Source: Beroe ovata (Eukaryota; Ctenophora; Nuda; Beroida; Beroidae). From it: 35,342 nt of DNA. Every line of letters starts with the position of its first letter. Position 1 is the first letter of the stretch. Positions 12,517 through 24,689 of the stretch are shown here, in pieces. The stretch spans positions 3,901-39,242 of the forward strand of contig CAMPET010000250.1 in assembly GCA_946803715.1 (NCBI GenBank). Reading direction: 5' to 3'. The notes under the pieces are model-generated. The model searched no databases. It was not told where the DNA came from and saw nothing but the letters and a program-made list of their open reading frames with translations. The translations under genes were made by a program, and so were the position numbers.

Positions 12517-15319
12517 NGTGTGTGTGTGTGTCTGTGTATGTGTCTGTGTGTCTGTGTCTCTGTGTGTGTCTGTGTCTGTGTCTCTGTGTGTGTCTAAGTG
12601 TGTGAGGTGTGTCTGAGTGTAGTGCGTGATTAGCACTGTCTAGTGTCTATTGGGCAATAGCCGGTGAAGACTGAAGGTGTCCTAAATTTGTCATTTAGTA
12701 GTTTGATGAACGACCCTATATACCATTTTCTTGATGGCATCTATGCCTATGATAATTGAAGCGAATGTGCAATGAACGAATGTGCAATGTAAGTCTTCAT
12801 ATTACATTATATGACCTCTAGGCTATTAGTCTATGAAATGGTTTACATCACTAATTGGGTATTTTACATTGTGTGTGTACAATGTACAATACATAATTGT
12901 TTGGGCTATAATTGCGCCATTGATAATGCTGCTCATTATAAAACCGGGGGAGTGGCATGCAAAGTATACAGTATACAATACCACTCACACACAACCATTA
13001 CTTCACCTTACTATCACATTGCCCCCCTACCCGACACACACAAACACACTTCATCCTATACGATCACCCCTCCCATACTCAGTTTTCACCCCCTTCCTAC
13101 CCTTATCAGTTTCCACTTTGCCCAATTACACTCACAACTGAATACTTCCACCCATCTCCCCTCTTCCAACACAATTACAGCCGACCCCTGCCTATTACCA
13201 CAGAGACAAATCTTCTTACACTGTCATATAGCATCTCCACGACTCCTCCCTCACAGAGACAAGCCGAGTGCCAAAGTTTCGCCCGTCATGGACAAGATAC
13301 CTGAACCAGTAAAGGAAGCCCGGGTTTCCCCAATGAAGAAGGAAAAGTGCACTGTGTCGGAGGAAGTGAACCTCAAGCAAGGGGGAGGAGGGGGCAAGTC
13401 AGACAAGAAAGGGAAAAGAAACGGGGGGAATTCGGTGGGGAGCAAGAAGCAGGACCTGAGCAATGGGCATGACGATCATGGTCATACAGCGGTCAAGATT
13501 CATCTCGATAAACTCAAGGTATAGGAATGTGTCTCTTTTTTCTCTAATTGTGATTAGATATTGACTTCTGACCGTGCTGTTAAAGTGATATTGAATAATG
13601 TACTGTTGTCAAGTACGGCGTACGCACGCAATTACGTAATGCAGTGATGTAAAACATTGCATTTACAACGAAATGTAACACTGTCTAGAGTTCTTGAATG
13701 AACCAATTCATTAGCAATTCCTTGTCCGTGAATATTGGCAGTGAAAGTGTATGCTGCAGCTAACGAAAACACAATAATCGTCTGATACATCCATTAAGAG
13801 AGCGTATCAATTCATTGGCAATAACAATCCATTGCTTTCATTTGACGCCCTTAACTTAGCAACATACCGTAAATGAATAATTGGGCATCGAGTGCTGCGC
13901 GCGCAACTGTATGGAACGCGCGATACTCATAATCATCGACTAAACGCACTCGTGTTAACTCAATTTTATATTTATAGAAAATTGAATTAATTCCTGAAAT
14001 ATTATAAATCTGTTAGTTAATTTTCCAGATCATTGATATTGGCTTTTAACAACATGATGTTACGTTAGCAACAAATTAAGTTGTCTTTCTTCCCCAGGAC
14101 GTAGACGACGACCTCTACTTTGTTCTGCAAAATCACTTGGATACCTGCCAATGTAATCTGAGGGAGGAAAAACTGGCCAGGTAACAATTTAAACACTCCG
14201 GTTTTTGGATGGGGTTCACGACATGGGGTTCACAACTCGACCTGTCATTACTCTACCTTGTCACAGATTGCGTTCTGAGCAAATATACGAAAACCTGGAG
14301 GACGAACTCAAGAAGACGCAATCGGACCTTCAGAATTCCAAAAACAATGAGAAAAACAAGGACGATAAACTGCATAACCTTTCCAACGCGAACAAACTCC
14401 TGAAGTCTGAAATCGATAAGCAGAAGACAGAGTTGACCAAATTGTGAGTGTGGTTTCCCATGAAATAATGTTAGGATACTGTGTTTGGATACTCTGACTC
14501 AGTTAGTTACAATCTCCATTCAATGCAGGAGGGTCGAGGCGAAGCCAAGTGAAACGAAGGACAGGGGTATTGGTTGCGAGATATTGCCCCGCGAACCAGA
14601 TCATTCCAAGTGCTTAGAAACGACGAAGCACAACGAAAACACCATTTCTGACCTCAAGAAACAGATAGAAAGCTCCAACAAGAACCTCAAGAATGAACAG
14701 ACCATTCTCAAGAACATGCAGGTACAGAATCATTTCGATTTGACCAGTGCTGTGTAATTTGCCATGTCTCCTAAGTGATCCTGAATCACTGTGATAGCAT
14801 ACCGGGTCAACGAACCAAAATTCGCATATCAGGCTCAGGAGAATGAGAACGTGCAGCGCATGCAGCGCGACCAGGATGAACTGAGAAGAGAGAACAACGT
14901 GCTCAACACTCAGCACGAGAGCCTTGTCAGAAACCTCCGTGCAGAAACAAAACTCAAGATGGAATTGTTCGCTGCCCTTGGTGAGTGAGGGCGTGTTACA
15001 AGCCGTTGTTCGACGCTGTACAATGTTATGTACATCGTACCATGTACTTCTTGTACAATGTACTCCATGTACAATGTAATCCATGTACAACGTACTCATT
15101 GTATATCATACTACATTCATTCTACAATCCTTTTTCCCAGGTGACGCTCGCCGCCAGACAGAGGAATTGACACATAGACTTGACCAAGTATGCAGAGAGA
15201 ATGAGATGCTAAAGCAGAGAGTTGCTGAGGCCATGGCAGTTTCCTCATTTCCGACTTCGAGTTTCGGAGTTCCAACCACAACCACCACTGACACGTTTTA
15301 CAGTGCTAACGGATTTTAG
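7614..15319 (+). CDS. MACO1: Macoilin (TMEM57 family), interrupted by assembly gap
   Basis: Visible exons: 7614-7714, 7847-7988, 8103-8229, 8647-8801, 9497-9659, then 12121-12437, 13257-13518, 14098-14180, 14267-14443, 14529-14721, 14833-14980 and 15141-15319 (about 680 aa; vertebrate macoilin is about 660). The N-terminus has a basic stretch (MYRRRLASQ...KKPLLKRPK) followed by hydrophobic membrane segments with family motifs: LEFLWPCWMFLKRI, IPSSWIFFVASTYVW, LILWMLFVYIE and IGYPIVMLGFGFK. The middle is Lys/Gly/Ser-rich and disordered. The C-terminal third is a long coiled coil ending in RAETKLKMELFAALGDARRQ and a low-complexity Ser/Thr tail. Macoilin is a conserved animal ER/neuronal membrane protein. 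All phases agree except 9659 (phase 1) to 12121 (phase 0), so at least one exon is missing, probably in the N gap at 10498-11095. Confidence 0.93.
8931..8980. repeat. 50-bp near-perfect palindrome in macoilin intron 4
   Basis: The arm GTTGCATTAAAATGTC (8931-8946) is inverted at 8965-8980. The interior (gacat...atgtc) is also self-complementary, leaving a tiny loop. Confidence 0.92.
9160..9226. repeat. Inverted repeat with 25-bp arms in macoilin intron 4
   Basis: Arms at 9160-9184 and 9202-9226 match with one mismatch (GAAGAGTGAAGTATCATG...) around a 17-base loop. It lies 180 bp after the 50-bp palindrome. Confidence 0.92.
10380..10497 (+). repeat. (CCCTCACT)n-like low-complexity tract
   Basis: C/T-rich irregular repeats of 'ccctcactccct' run into the assembly gap, which probably reflects their failure to assemble. 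A (CA)n tract at 10066-10110 lies nearby. Confidence 0.9.
10498..11095. other. Assembly gap (598 N)
   Basis: A run of N between a CCCTCACT-like tract and a CA-repeat. It lies in the macoilin interval where the exon phases require a missing exon. Single Ns at 11727, 12515 and 16058 mark other joins in repeats. Confidence 1.
11096..11760. repeat. Microsatellites (CA/GT) and poly-G tract
   Basis: (CA)n at 11096-11158, GT-rich at 11497-11590, a G-run region at 11619-11720 with stretches of up to about 20 G, then a single N and (CA)n at 11728-11760. The G-runs could form quadruplexes on the + strand. No exon can be recognised. Confidence 0.9.
12009..12115 (+). repeat. Four imperfect repeats of about 26 bp before a macoilin exon
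   Basis: Variants of 'gtccc(t/a)aatgaccccgtgtgt' repeat four times and end a few bases before the acceptor of the exon at 12121. Confidence 0.8.
12452..12600 (+). repeat. (GT)n microsatellite with internal N
   Basis: A long GT tract starts 14 bases after the donor of the macoilin exon 12121-12437. It degrades into GTCTGTGT variants. A single N lies at 12515. Confidence 0.97.
15018..15107 (+). repeat. TGTACAATGTA(C/A) tandem cluster in macoilin last intron
   Basis: Five or more spaced copies of 'tgtacaatgtactcca' variants lie between exons 14833-14980 and 15141-15319, similar to the cluster at 4452-4690. Confidence 0.85.
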
Positions 15320-16547
15320 GAACACGTACTAAAATACTATGATTCCAAATAGAGATCTTATGCATGTGTACCATGATACCTTGTATCGAAAGCTACTTTC
15401 ACTATTGAAGGAACTTGCAACATACCCATTTCTAGTTAATAACAACAGTTTTAAATTGGTTCAAACTTTGGGTTGGGTTTTATTTTAAAAGTAATGATTG
15501 TCGAAGAGAATAATTTCATTTTGGAATGGGAGTGTTCCGTCTAGGAGTGAATTCTTGCATTGTTTTCCAAATGCATCACATACCGTACCTTCGGATTAGA
15601 AATAGCTCCAGTTCATCATTATAATATGTTATATTTTGTTTCCAGCCACTGTGGTTTGTTCGATATTTCCATTATTATGTGAAATATTGTCAACATATGA
15701 TTGTGTATGCCTCAATACAGCGCACGCAGCTGACAGCATGGGCATTTAAAGGACGCTGGCGAATAAGAACATGGCCATACCATGTCACGTGCACATTAAC
15801 TGCCACTGTTCATGTTCCGGGTTGCCAATTACAATGCACATAATTGCAATAACTTGCGATCGCGATGTTACCTCATACTGTACTCGTTATAGTCGTTATA
15901 CTTGCTATTGCTAATTTTAAGTTTTTTGTACTGTAGCGTATAGTGTATTGCCGGATGTTACCTGTCCACTGTTTCCTACGCGCCTTCGCATGAAGCTAAG
16001 GCGCGAGCGCTTGCCGGATGTTATCTGTCCACTGTTTCTTGCGCGCGCAAGAAACAGNATAACATCCTATCCGGCAAATAGTGCAGTTGCAGTGTATACA
16101 CAACCTAATAACCTATAGCGAACTGAGTATGTAATTGCACTCGCGCCGCGCGCGCGTCTAATATTCATGTCTTTGTGCCGCGTGCACACGAAATTCTTTT
16201 GGAATGTTACATTCATAATCTACCCTCTGTTTCTAAAACGCGCCTGGCCTTCCATAGAGGCGCGCGCGCACGAGAAGCAGTGGACACTGGACAATTTTAG
16301 GCGATAATGTACGATATTATAGCTAATTGATGATCATTCTGGGTCAATTTAAAAATAAGACATGAAATAAGACGAAAATAAGAACAAAATTTTAATTTCA
16401 AACAGTTTTGATGGATCATTGGTTCAATGCCATTTAATTATTGCATCGGGCATTTATCTATTCTTATCTTCAAAATCCACGGGGATTTTTAATGCAAGCA
16501 TTAAAATTGATGATAGAATTGCAAAGGATTCAATTTCTATTTGTTAG
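15320..16547. other. Macoilin 3' region and intergenic spacer
   Basis: About 1.2 kb, AT-rich, with GC-rich palindromic insertions at 15948-16077 and 16220-16290. No canonical AATAAA follows the macoilin stop and no further gene is recognised. Confidence 0.6.
15948..16077. mobile_element. Palindromic MITE-like element with direct and inverted copies
   Basis: A 28-bp sequence beginning TTGCCGGATGTTA is directly repeated at 15948-15975 and 16011-16038 with one mismatch. An inverted, shortened copy ends at 16077 (...CCGGCAA). Between them lie the hairpins GCGCCTT/AAGGCGC (15980-16004) and a 26-bp perfect palindrome CTGTTTCTTGCGC/GCGCAAGAAACAG (16032-16057), followed by an N. A degenerate inverse piece (cagtggaca) recurs near 16278. 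Confidence 0.6.
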
Positions 16548-16558
16548 AGTGGCTGGAG

Positions 16559-18101
16559 ATGTCAGAGACCAACTGTTCCACATTTCCATCCCTCAAGAAC
16601 AATTTGATCATACGTGCTGCACAGGGTGAAGTTGTAGAAAGGGTACCAGTATGGATAATGCGACAAGTTAGTTCTAATAATTGTTCAAAATTAGGGAGGT
16701 GTTATAGATTATAATTTCTGCCAACTTTGGTGACTAATTTCAGGATTTTCATGATTGTGTAGCTTCACTTGATGATAACTTTACTCTCAGGCTGGAAGGT
16801 ATCTTCCTGAATTCAGAGAGATGCGTAAAAAGCATGATTTCTTTACAATATGCCAGACACCAGAGTTAGCATGTGAAGTAACTCTACAGCCTATCAGAAG
16901 ATTTGATCTTGATGCAGCTATAATATTTTCTGATATTCTTGGTGAGGCTTGATGTATATGAATAATGACCACTGTATACCATTTTATTCAATTTGATGCC
17001 TTCTTCCGACAATGGCATTATACCAACAAATGTTCAGTTATTCCTCAAGCACTTGGAATGGAAGTCAAGATGGAGACAGGAATAGGACCTGTATTCCCCC
17101 AACCACTCATGGAGCCATCAGACATTCAGATGCTTGATGCTGATGTTGATGTAAAGACTAAACTGAGCTATGTGTATGATGCCATCACATTAACCAGACA
17201 TAAACTAGAAGGGAAAGTACCACTCATAGGTTTCAGTGGAGCTCCATGGACTCTTATGGGGTATATGATTGAAGGGAAAGGAAGTAAGACTATGAGTAAA
17301 GCTAAGAATTGGCTATACACAAAGCCAGAAGATAGTCACAGATTACTCAGAATCTTATCTAAAGTTATCACACCCTATCTTATACAACAGGTATAGAAAT
17401 TAGAGAGTATCTATCAAATAGGTTCCATTTTCAATTGATCATAACTTTGTTATCCAAGTGATGTATTCTGCTTCCAGGTTATAGCTGGTGCTCAATTGCT
17501 GCAAGTGTTTGAAAGTAGTGCTGAATATCTTGGACCTGAACTTTTCGAAAAGTTCTCTTTGCCCTATCTTCAAGAAATTGCTTTGGGGGTCAGGCAGGGT
17601 TTGGCCCAGCTTGGAGTGAAAGAGGTTCCAATGATTGTATTTGCAAAAGGTGCTTACCATTCTATTTCAAAACTCAGTTACACAGGATATGATGTTGTCG
17701 GTCTTGATTGGACTGTGGATCCAAATATAGCTCGAGATTTTGTTCACATAACTGTTCAAGGTAAGGACTTCTTCTATGGGATTAAACCTATTTGATTAAG
17801 TGTTGTTTGACATTCATGATGGAAAAATCATTCGTCCTAATCTATATAAAGAAGTTTAAAAGTTTCAAAACCTCTAGGTAATCTAGATCCATGTGCTTTG
17901 TATGCACCAAAGGAAGAACTGGTTGAAATGACCACTTCAATGGTGAGACAGTTTGGAGTGAGGAACTATATAGCCAATCTTGGCCATGGAATTTATCCAG
18001 ATATGGACCCTGAAAATGTTAAGATATTTATTGATACAGTACACAAAGTCAGTGAAGAGATTATGGAAAAGGGTAATCTTTTTGATCAACTTTACACCTG
18101 A
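16559..18101 (+). CDS. UROD: Uroporphyrinogen decarboxylase
   Basis: Five exons, 16559-16666, 16791-16941, 17038-17390, 17478-17760 and 17878-18101, give 372 aa (human UROD has 367). The enzyme removes four acetate carboxyls from uroporphyrinogen III to make coproporphyrinogen III in cytosolic haem synthesis. Family motifs are intact: [13 protein letters not shown] with the two active-site Arg (residues 35 and 39), IIFSDIL with the catalytic Asp, [11 protein letters not shown] with the conserved Tyr, GLDWTV, and [12 protein letters not shown] with the active-site His. The start is the first ATG after a pyrimidine-AG acceptor-like site at 16546-16547, 11 nt upstream. It ends 307 bp before the next gene. 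All phases agree and no defect is seen. Confidence 0.97.
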
Positions 18102-18407
18102 ATCTCTTATTTTTTTATCTTTGATAATTCGTAATTCAGAACTAGTAAGGTTTGAAGATTTTTTTCTGTCTCTTTATTGTTAATTCAATTGGTAATGACT
18201 GAGTATTTTCTTATCTCTGTGTTACTGAGTAAGTATATTCAGTCATTTTGCCTCCACCATGATTATGTATCTTATCTGAATGCAACGAATGAGGGTACCT
18301 TCGATGAATATACAGTTTTATCAACCTATAAAAATTTATCCAAGACTAATCACAATTATGCGTCCTCAGATAGAAATTCTATGAAGTAAAAAAGGTCACA
18401 TTTGATC

Positions 18408-19739
18408 ATGGTCCAACTGGACAATACTCTGGAAATGTACAGTGCAAATCTAGTCTCGAGACTGTCTCTCATGTGCATTGAACCGCCAGTCGAGCCTAAG
18501 TTAAAGCATCCACTCTCAGATCCAACGCATTTGTCTCACAGATGTAAGCAAGCTGTTCATAGACTTGTTGGGAAGTCGCACCGTGTACCCATCAATAACT
18601 TCAATGACAAAGATTCTGTTATTTTTTCTAGAGTCGAATGTATTACTCAAGAAGCAAAAAAGAGCGAAGTAAGAGTGCCATCACCCATTAGTTCCAAAGA
18701 CACAGAGCCTGAACAAACAGACTTATTGCACAGGCATCCATCTAAACTTAGACTATCATATCCCATCGCACACTCCATTGAAGTAAAGTTGCCCCAGAGT
18801 TACAACCTTTCGAAGAGCAATAAAAGCAGACCTCTGACCCCAATATTGAAGACTCATTGTTCACGACTCCCAACTAAACCTGTAGCTGTGAAACCTGTGC
18901 AAATCGACTTCCTGGCACAGCTTCCTGTAGATATTACTTTACTCATGCTGAAGTCATACATTAATCCAGCTGACCTCCTCAATTTAAGACAGGTTAATCG
19001 TCACTACCACATGCTATGTCAACTGAAGCAAGTTAAGATGCGCTGGAAAGAGTTTTTAACAAGCAAGTTAGTTGATGCAAAAAGAAGGGGACAGGAGAAT
19101 CCTATACCAAGGTCAAGTTGGATGAACATGAGTCCAATGTCCCAAAGTATGGGAGTGTTGAGTCCAATTCAAACTGCCGCTTCCAAAACCAGGAAATGGC
19201 AGGTCTACAACTCTCCTCAGAGCTCGTTATCTGTCCGTAGAGGAATTGAAAAGTCACCCCGGCGAAGTCATATAACTGACAATGCAGCCAGGGCTGCATC
19301 GCCTCAAACTCCATCGAGATTAAGGAGAGAATTGCCCCCGAGCTCTCCTAAAACCCCAGGTTCAACTGCCCGAAGATCGCTGCCTGTCCATCACCCTTCT
19401 AAACGTGCTCCCTCTATAAGAGACATCAAAGTGGATTGTACAGCCACGCCAGACAAGGATAAGGGGTCAGAACGAAGAAAAGAGCAAGGTTTCCTAACCC
19501 CAAGCAAACGGTATGCAGATGGAATTAACAAGGTCAATCGGACCCCACTGAAAACACTCAACTTTGGAACACCAAGCTCGACATGTTCTAGTAGAACTAG
19601 TCTTTCCTCCACGACGAGTATTGTCACTCCGGATGTACAAGGTCGGAAATCGCAGTTTTCCACACCAACATCAGCGGGTTCTGAGTTTAAAGTACCCCCT
19701 CTACCAAGTCGAGCGAGACAGAGATTGAAACGGTTGTAA
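18408..19739 (+). CDS. Single-exon F-box protein, EMI1/FBXO5-like by layout
   Basis: 443 aa in one exon. The upstream codons TTG ATC are not needed, as the first ATG in frame is at 18408. Residues 166-206 look like an F-box (LAQLPVDITLLMLKSYI...LLNLRQVNRHYHMLC), the SKP1-binding module of SCF ubiquitin ligases. The rest is basic, Ser/Pro-rich and disordered, with about 15 S/T-P sites. Several fit the CDK consensus (SPRR at 283, TPSR at 301, TPSK at 364, TPLK at 379). RTPLKTLN (378-385) resembles a D-box, and the protein ends RLKRL. This layout (F-box, basic linker, D-box-like motif, C-terminal RL tail) recalls APC/C inhibitor EMI1, but the Cys-rich zinc-binding region of EMI1 is absent, so orthology is only a suggestion. 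A short uORF (ATG AAG TAA, 18381-18389) precedes it. Confidence 0.85.
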   Translation: MVQLDNTLEMYSANLVSRLSLMCIEPPVEPKLKHPLSDPTHLSHRCKQAVHRLVGKSHRVPINNFNDKDSVIFSRVECITQEAKKSEVRVPSPISSKDTEPEQTDLLHRHPSKLRLSYPIAHSIEVKLPQSYNLSKSNKSRPLTPILKTHCSRLPTKPVAVKPVQIDFLAQLPVDITLLMLKSYINPADLLNLRQVNRHYHMLCQLKQVKMRWKEFLTSKLVDAKRRGQENPIPRSSWMNMSPMSQSMGVLSPIQTAASKTRKWQVYNSPQSSLSVRRGIEKSPRRSHITDNAARAASPQTPSRLRRELPPSSPKTPGSTARRSLPVHHPSKRAPSIRDIKVDCTATPDKDKGSERRKEQGFLTPSKRYADGINKVNRTPLKTLNFGTPSSTCSSRTSLSSTTSIVTPDVQGRKSQFSTPTSAGSEFKVPPLPSRARQRLKRL

Positions 19740-20535
19740 CAATTTTGCTGGGTTTCGGAAGTTTCTTTGTATTGTTTTCTTACTGCCCTGACCAATGCTA
19801 CCTATATAATAAACTGTTTATACTGAGACTTACTTTTAAGTCAATTGTTTAGCTATTATATCATTCCAGATTGTAACCTGACTGTTTATGACAGATTTGA
19901 GATTGACATTATCGTTCAATATCTACCATTTTTATGACTGTGTATTTGAATATTGTTTACACCTATTGTTTACACCTATATCAAAGTTCTATCAATTATC
20001 TTTCAATATGATTCGGATTTATGACAATTTGTTCCAAGATATTTTTGCACGTGCGAACCCCGAAAGGAGATCCATGAAACCTATCTTATAAAACTTCGGT
20101 TTATTCAAGTTCTCTATTGCATTGTATTCATTCCATGGTGTGTACCTCATAGTAAGGTCCTTGCTCAAAGTACTTATAAACTTATAATCACCATTATTAC
20201 AACTTTTGAATTATTGTCGATTCCGTAATTTAACAATGTTTATATCAATATTTATAGAACTGCCTATGTGGAAACTGGAAACATAATATGGTATATCGTG
20301 AACTGCACATTCAGTTAAAGCAGATATTCGGTGTATACTCAGTGTACCTATCCGTTTTGTGTTTTGTGTTTTAAGATTTTCAATTATTTTGTATTTTTCG
20401 AAATCTCGCCGTATTCAATGCAGCAATAACAAAGGATAACGATATTGTAATTACACCAAAACATACCTCCTATGAATCTATCACGGGCCTCTCTGATATC
20501 TAAGTTCACCCAGTAATTACTAATTTCATGTTTAG
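19740..20535. other. 3' UTR and spacer before PSMD14
   Basis: AT-rich. It contains the poly(A) signal of the F-box gene and a duplicated phrase 'tgtttacacctat' near 19954-19980. No other coding or RNA gene is seen. Confidence 0.6.
19808..19813 (+). terminator. Poly(A) signal AATAAA of the F-box gene
   Basis: AATAAA 69 nt after the stop codon at 19739. Confidence 0.75.
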
Positions 20536-20550
20536 GACAAGGACTGAAAA

Positions 20551-22127
<1,577 letters not shown>

Positions 22128-23155
22128 GAGACTACAGGTTAACAACAATTCGACGACGTTTTAAATTACTTTTTCAGACCGGAGGCCCTTACTAGGTCCT
22201 TACTGGGAACGATTATTGGAGATTCGAGTCCGCTATATTGAATGAATGTTGTCACTTCCATGTCATAATTCGCTTCACTGCAGGATCACCGGGAAGGCGT
22301 GTCGTGCTGCACCACGCGGGGCACAACAACGACACAAGCGTCATCCACCTCTCTGGACAGAGATACATCGTGTGACGTCATCATCAATAGTGATATCGTC
22401 ATGACAACGCGTCATGACGTCATCGCTGACCACGTGTTGTGGTGGTGTAATCTCCACTTCAGTTCGTGGCGAGATGGAGGGTGTGATGTCGTATGTCCTG
22501 GTGTGGTAACCCGGACTAAAGGCTGATAGGGGTAGTCGGGGCTAGCATGAGGCTAATGGTGCTAGTACAATGGTCACATTGCACTCCTAATTGAGAGTTC
22601 TTACATCAAGAAAATCTCATGGCTTTCATTGTAACAGTCCTGACTACCCCTAACCAGAAGTTCAGTTTTCAATCGTCGATGATAACTATATTTCCTTATA
22701 ATTATTTTCCTTATTCGGAATTGCGAACATTGTTTAAAAGAGAAAAATTCATAAGTATCAAAATCCGGAGAAGGAGGTAAGGGGCATTTCATTTGTATAG
22801 ATTTTAGAGGTCTGCTTTAGTACATGTTTGCGGGAAATCAATTTCAAAACCATCAAGTCAGTGGTCACCTTGTTGAAATCATATATAATTGTAGCTATGT
22901 TGTAATGTTCAGTGAACACTCAAATCAAAGTTATTTGTCGTTAAACTGTGTGTTTTAGTTCATAAAGATCATCAATAGGAATCTCCAGCATCAATAATGT
23001 TTGATGACCAGTCTTCGAATATACCTTACTATGCTTCAAGGAAACCCATGTTGAAGTTTAATTTAAATTTTTCCTTTCATAAAAGACGTGTACGTCACTT
23101 AATAAGTGTACTTCACTTAATAAAGTAACGACTATCCGGCTCCCCTCGCTTATTA
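22128..23155. other. Spacer between PSMD14 and EED
   Basis: Holds two TGACGTCA palindromes (22373-22380 and 22415-22422) and a CACGTG (22431-22436), about 740 bp before the EED ATG. An open frame of about 75 codons at 22299-22526 follows an AG but matches nothing recognised. It could be noncoding or an upstream exon. A CACTTAATAAGTG palindrome lies at 23096-23108 and an AATAAA at 23119-23124. Confidence 0.5.
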
Positions 23156-23158
23156 AGG

Positions 23159-24689
23159 ATGAGAGTCAAGAAGCTGAAGATGGTGGAGAAGAGGGAACAT
23201 ACGAAACGGAAGGGGTTCAAGTTCACCAGCTGGAGCAAGGAGGACCACAAGGACCCAATATTCGGTATCGCATTCAACCCCTATACCCACCCTGATGATC
23301 CGCCCGCATTTGCTACAGTCGGTTAGAAAAGAACACTTATACCCACCTTTTCTTGATTATACTTTACAACTACTTATTATTGAGTTTGATTTTTGGATAA
23401 TACTATCGTGTGAAATTATATTTTTGCCGAACTGCATTTGTGTTACCATTAATACTCTCTGTGCAGGCAGTAACAGAGTGACAGTTTACGAGTGTTGTGA
23501 GGGCGGCTTCAACGTCATCCAGTCTTACTCTGACCCATGTACTGAGGAAACGTTCTATACCGTGTGTTGGATGTATAGTCAGGTTAACAACAGCAACCCT
23601 GATCACGTACAGAGCAACCCTGATCACGTACAGAGCAACCCTGATCACGTACAGAGCAACCCTGATCACGTACAGAACAAGAACAAACCAACTATGAACA
23701 TTGACAGCAACACTGAAAGCAATCATGTGAGCATGATTTGTGAAGACGGTAACACAGCTGTAGCCTCCTCAGACGGTAAGATCTGCTCAGAGTCATGTGA
23801 CACTCAGAGTGACGTCATATCAGATAATGACGTCAACTCGTCACCGAGATCGTCGACACGTGGTCAGATCGAGACTCGTATCGCTGTTGCTGGGCAACGT
23901 GGCCTCATCCGAGTGGTGTCCCTGGCGAAACTGCGAAACGTGTTCACACTCATGGGCTGTGGGGACAGTATCAACGAGTTGAAACTCCATCCCAGAGACA
24001 GCAACCTGCTCCTGTCCGCCAGCAAGGACAACAGTCTCCGACTGTGGAACTTAGCAACACGACGATGTGTCGTTATTTTCGGGGGTCTACAGGGACACAG
24101 GGACGAGGTCTTGAGTTGTGACTTTGATTTGCAGGCCAAGTTCATCCTCTCCTGTAGTATGGATCACTCGATAAAGATGTGGTCACTGGAGGCGGAGGGA
24201 GTGGATAACGCGATCAAACTGTCCTACTCGTACGAGGGTGAAAAACCTTTCCCAGTGCTCAACGAACACTTCCCAATCTTCAGTACGAGGAGTATTCACA
24301 GGAACTATGTTGATTGTGTGCGGTGGTTCGGTAACTTTGTCCTATCCAAATCGTGTGAGAACAAGATATTCTGTTGGAAACCCAATTTGGAGGTCAAGAA
24401 ATCCTCGGATATCCCGGATCAGAGCGAAGTTTTGCACAGTTTTGACTACGGAAACTGTGATATTTGGTACATGAGATTCGCCGTGTCCCCGAGTTTTGAT
24501 GCCATCGCGGCGGGAAACCAAGTTGGTAAGGTGTTTTTATGGGACATCAGTGAAGAACCCTCGAAACCGAGCATCTTGTCGCATCAGAAATGTTCCCGGG
24601 CAATCAGACAGGTCTGTTTCAGTCCTGATTCCAACATCATGATCGCTGTCAGTGATGATTCAACAGTGTGGAGATGGGATAAAACTTAA
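23159..24689 (+). CDS. EED: Polycomb repressive complex 2 subunit EED (ESC), with internal insertion
   Basis: Two exons, 23159-23321 and 23467-24689, give 461 aa. EED is the WD40 core of PRC2. It binds EZH2 and reads H3K27me3 through an aromatic cage. Cage residues seem conserved: Phe35 (DPIFGIAFN), Tyr85 (ETFYTVCW) and Trp-Tyr in CDIWYMRF. Other signatures are FATVGSNRVTVYEC, INELKLHPRDSNLLLSASKD, GHRDEVLSCDFD, STRSIHRNYVDCVRW, SKSCENKIFCWKP and the final VWRWDKT. The disordered N-terminus is shorter than in vertebrates, so an upstream exon is possible. After residue 93 (WMYSQ) lies a 95-residue acidic/Asn-Ser insertion containing four SNPDHVQ repeats. The WD40 fold resumes at IETRIAVAGQRG. 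The insertion has GT...AG ends (23583-23867) and may be removed by splicing. Only 283 bp separate the stop from the next ATG. Confidence 0.96.
23583..23867 (+). other. Candidate exitron (in-frame GT-AG segment) in EED
   Basis: 285 nt, open throughout, starting CAG|GTTAAC and ending GGTCAG|ATC. Its removal joins WMYSQ to IETRIAVAG in frame and restores the usual EED spacing. Confidence 0.5.
23592..23675 (+). repeat. Four 21-bp tandem repeats in EED
   Basis: Four identical 21-nt units (AGCAACCCTGATCACGTACAG, less one base of wording) encode SNPDHVQ x4. Being identical, they are recent or homogenised. Confidence 0.97.

Noticed and set aside
11393-12636. ORFs in CA/GT and poly-G tracts
   Set aside because: Dinucleotide repeats give open frames on both strands. 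Only the exon 12121-12437 has macoilin-compatible junctions.
12811-13256. Upstream extension of the ORF into macoilin exon 13257-13518
   Set aside because: Low-complexity Thr/His/Pro/Ser sequence from a pyrimidine-rich intron. The phase-correct CCTCACAG acceptor at 13256 explains the exon start.
22299-22526. 75-codon ORF between PSMD14 and EED
   Set aside because: It follows an AG, but has no recognised similarity or donor and consists largely of repeated TGACGTCAT-like DNA. Kept only as a note.
23810-23835. CRE-like TGACGTCA sites inside EED (and at 27440 in EAPP)
   Set aside because: Within coding sequence; they most likely reflect Asp-Val codons, and no promoter context is visible.
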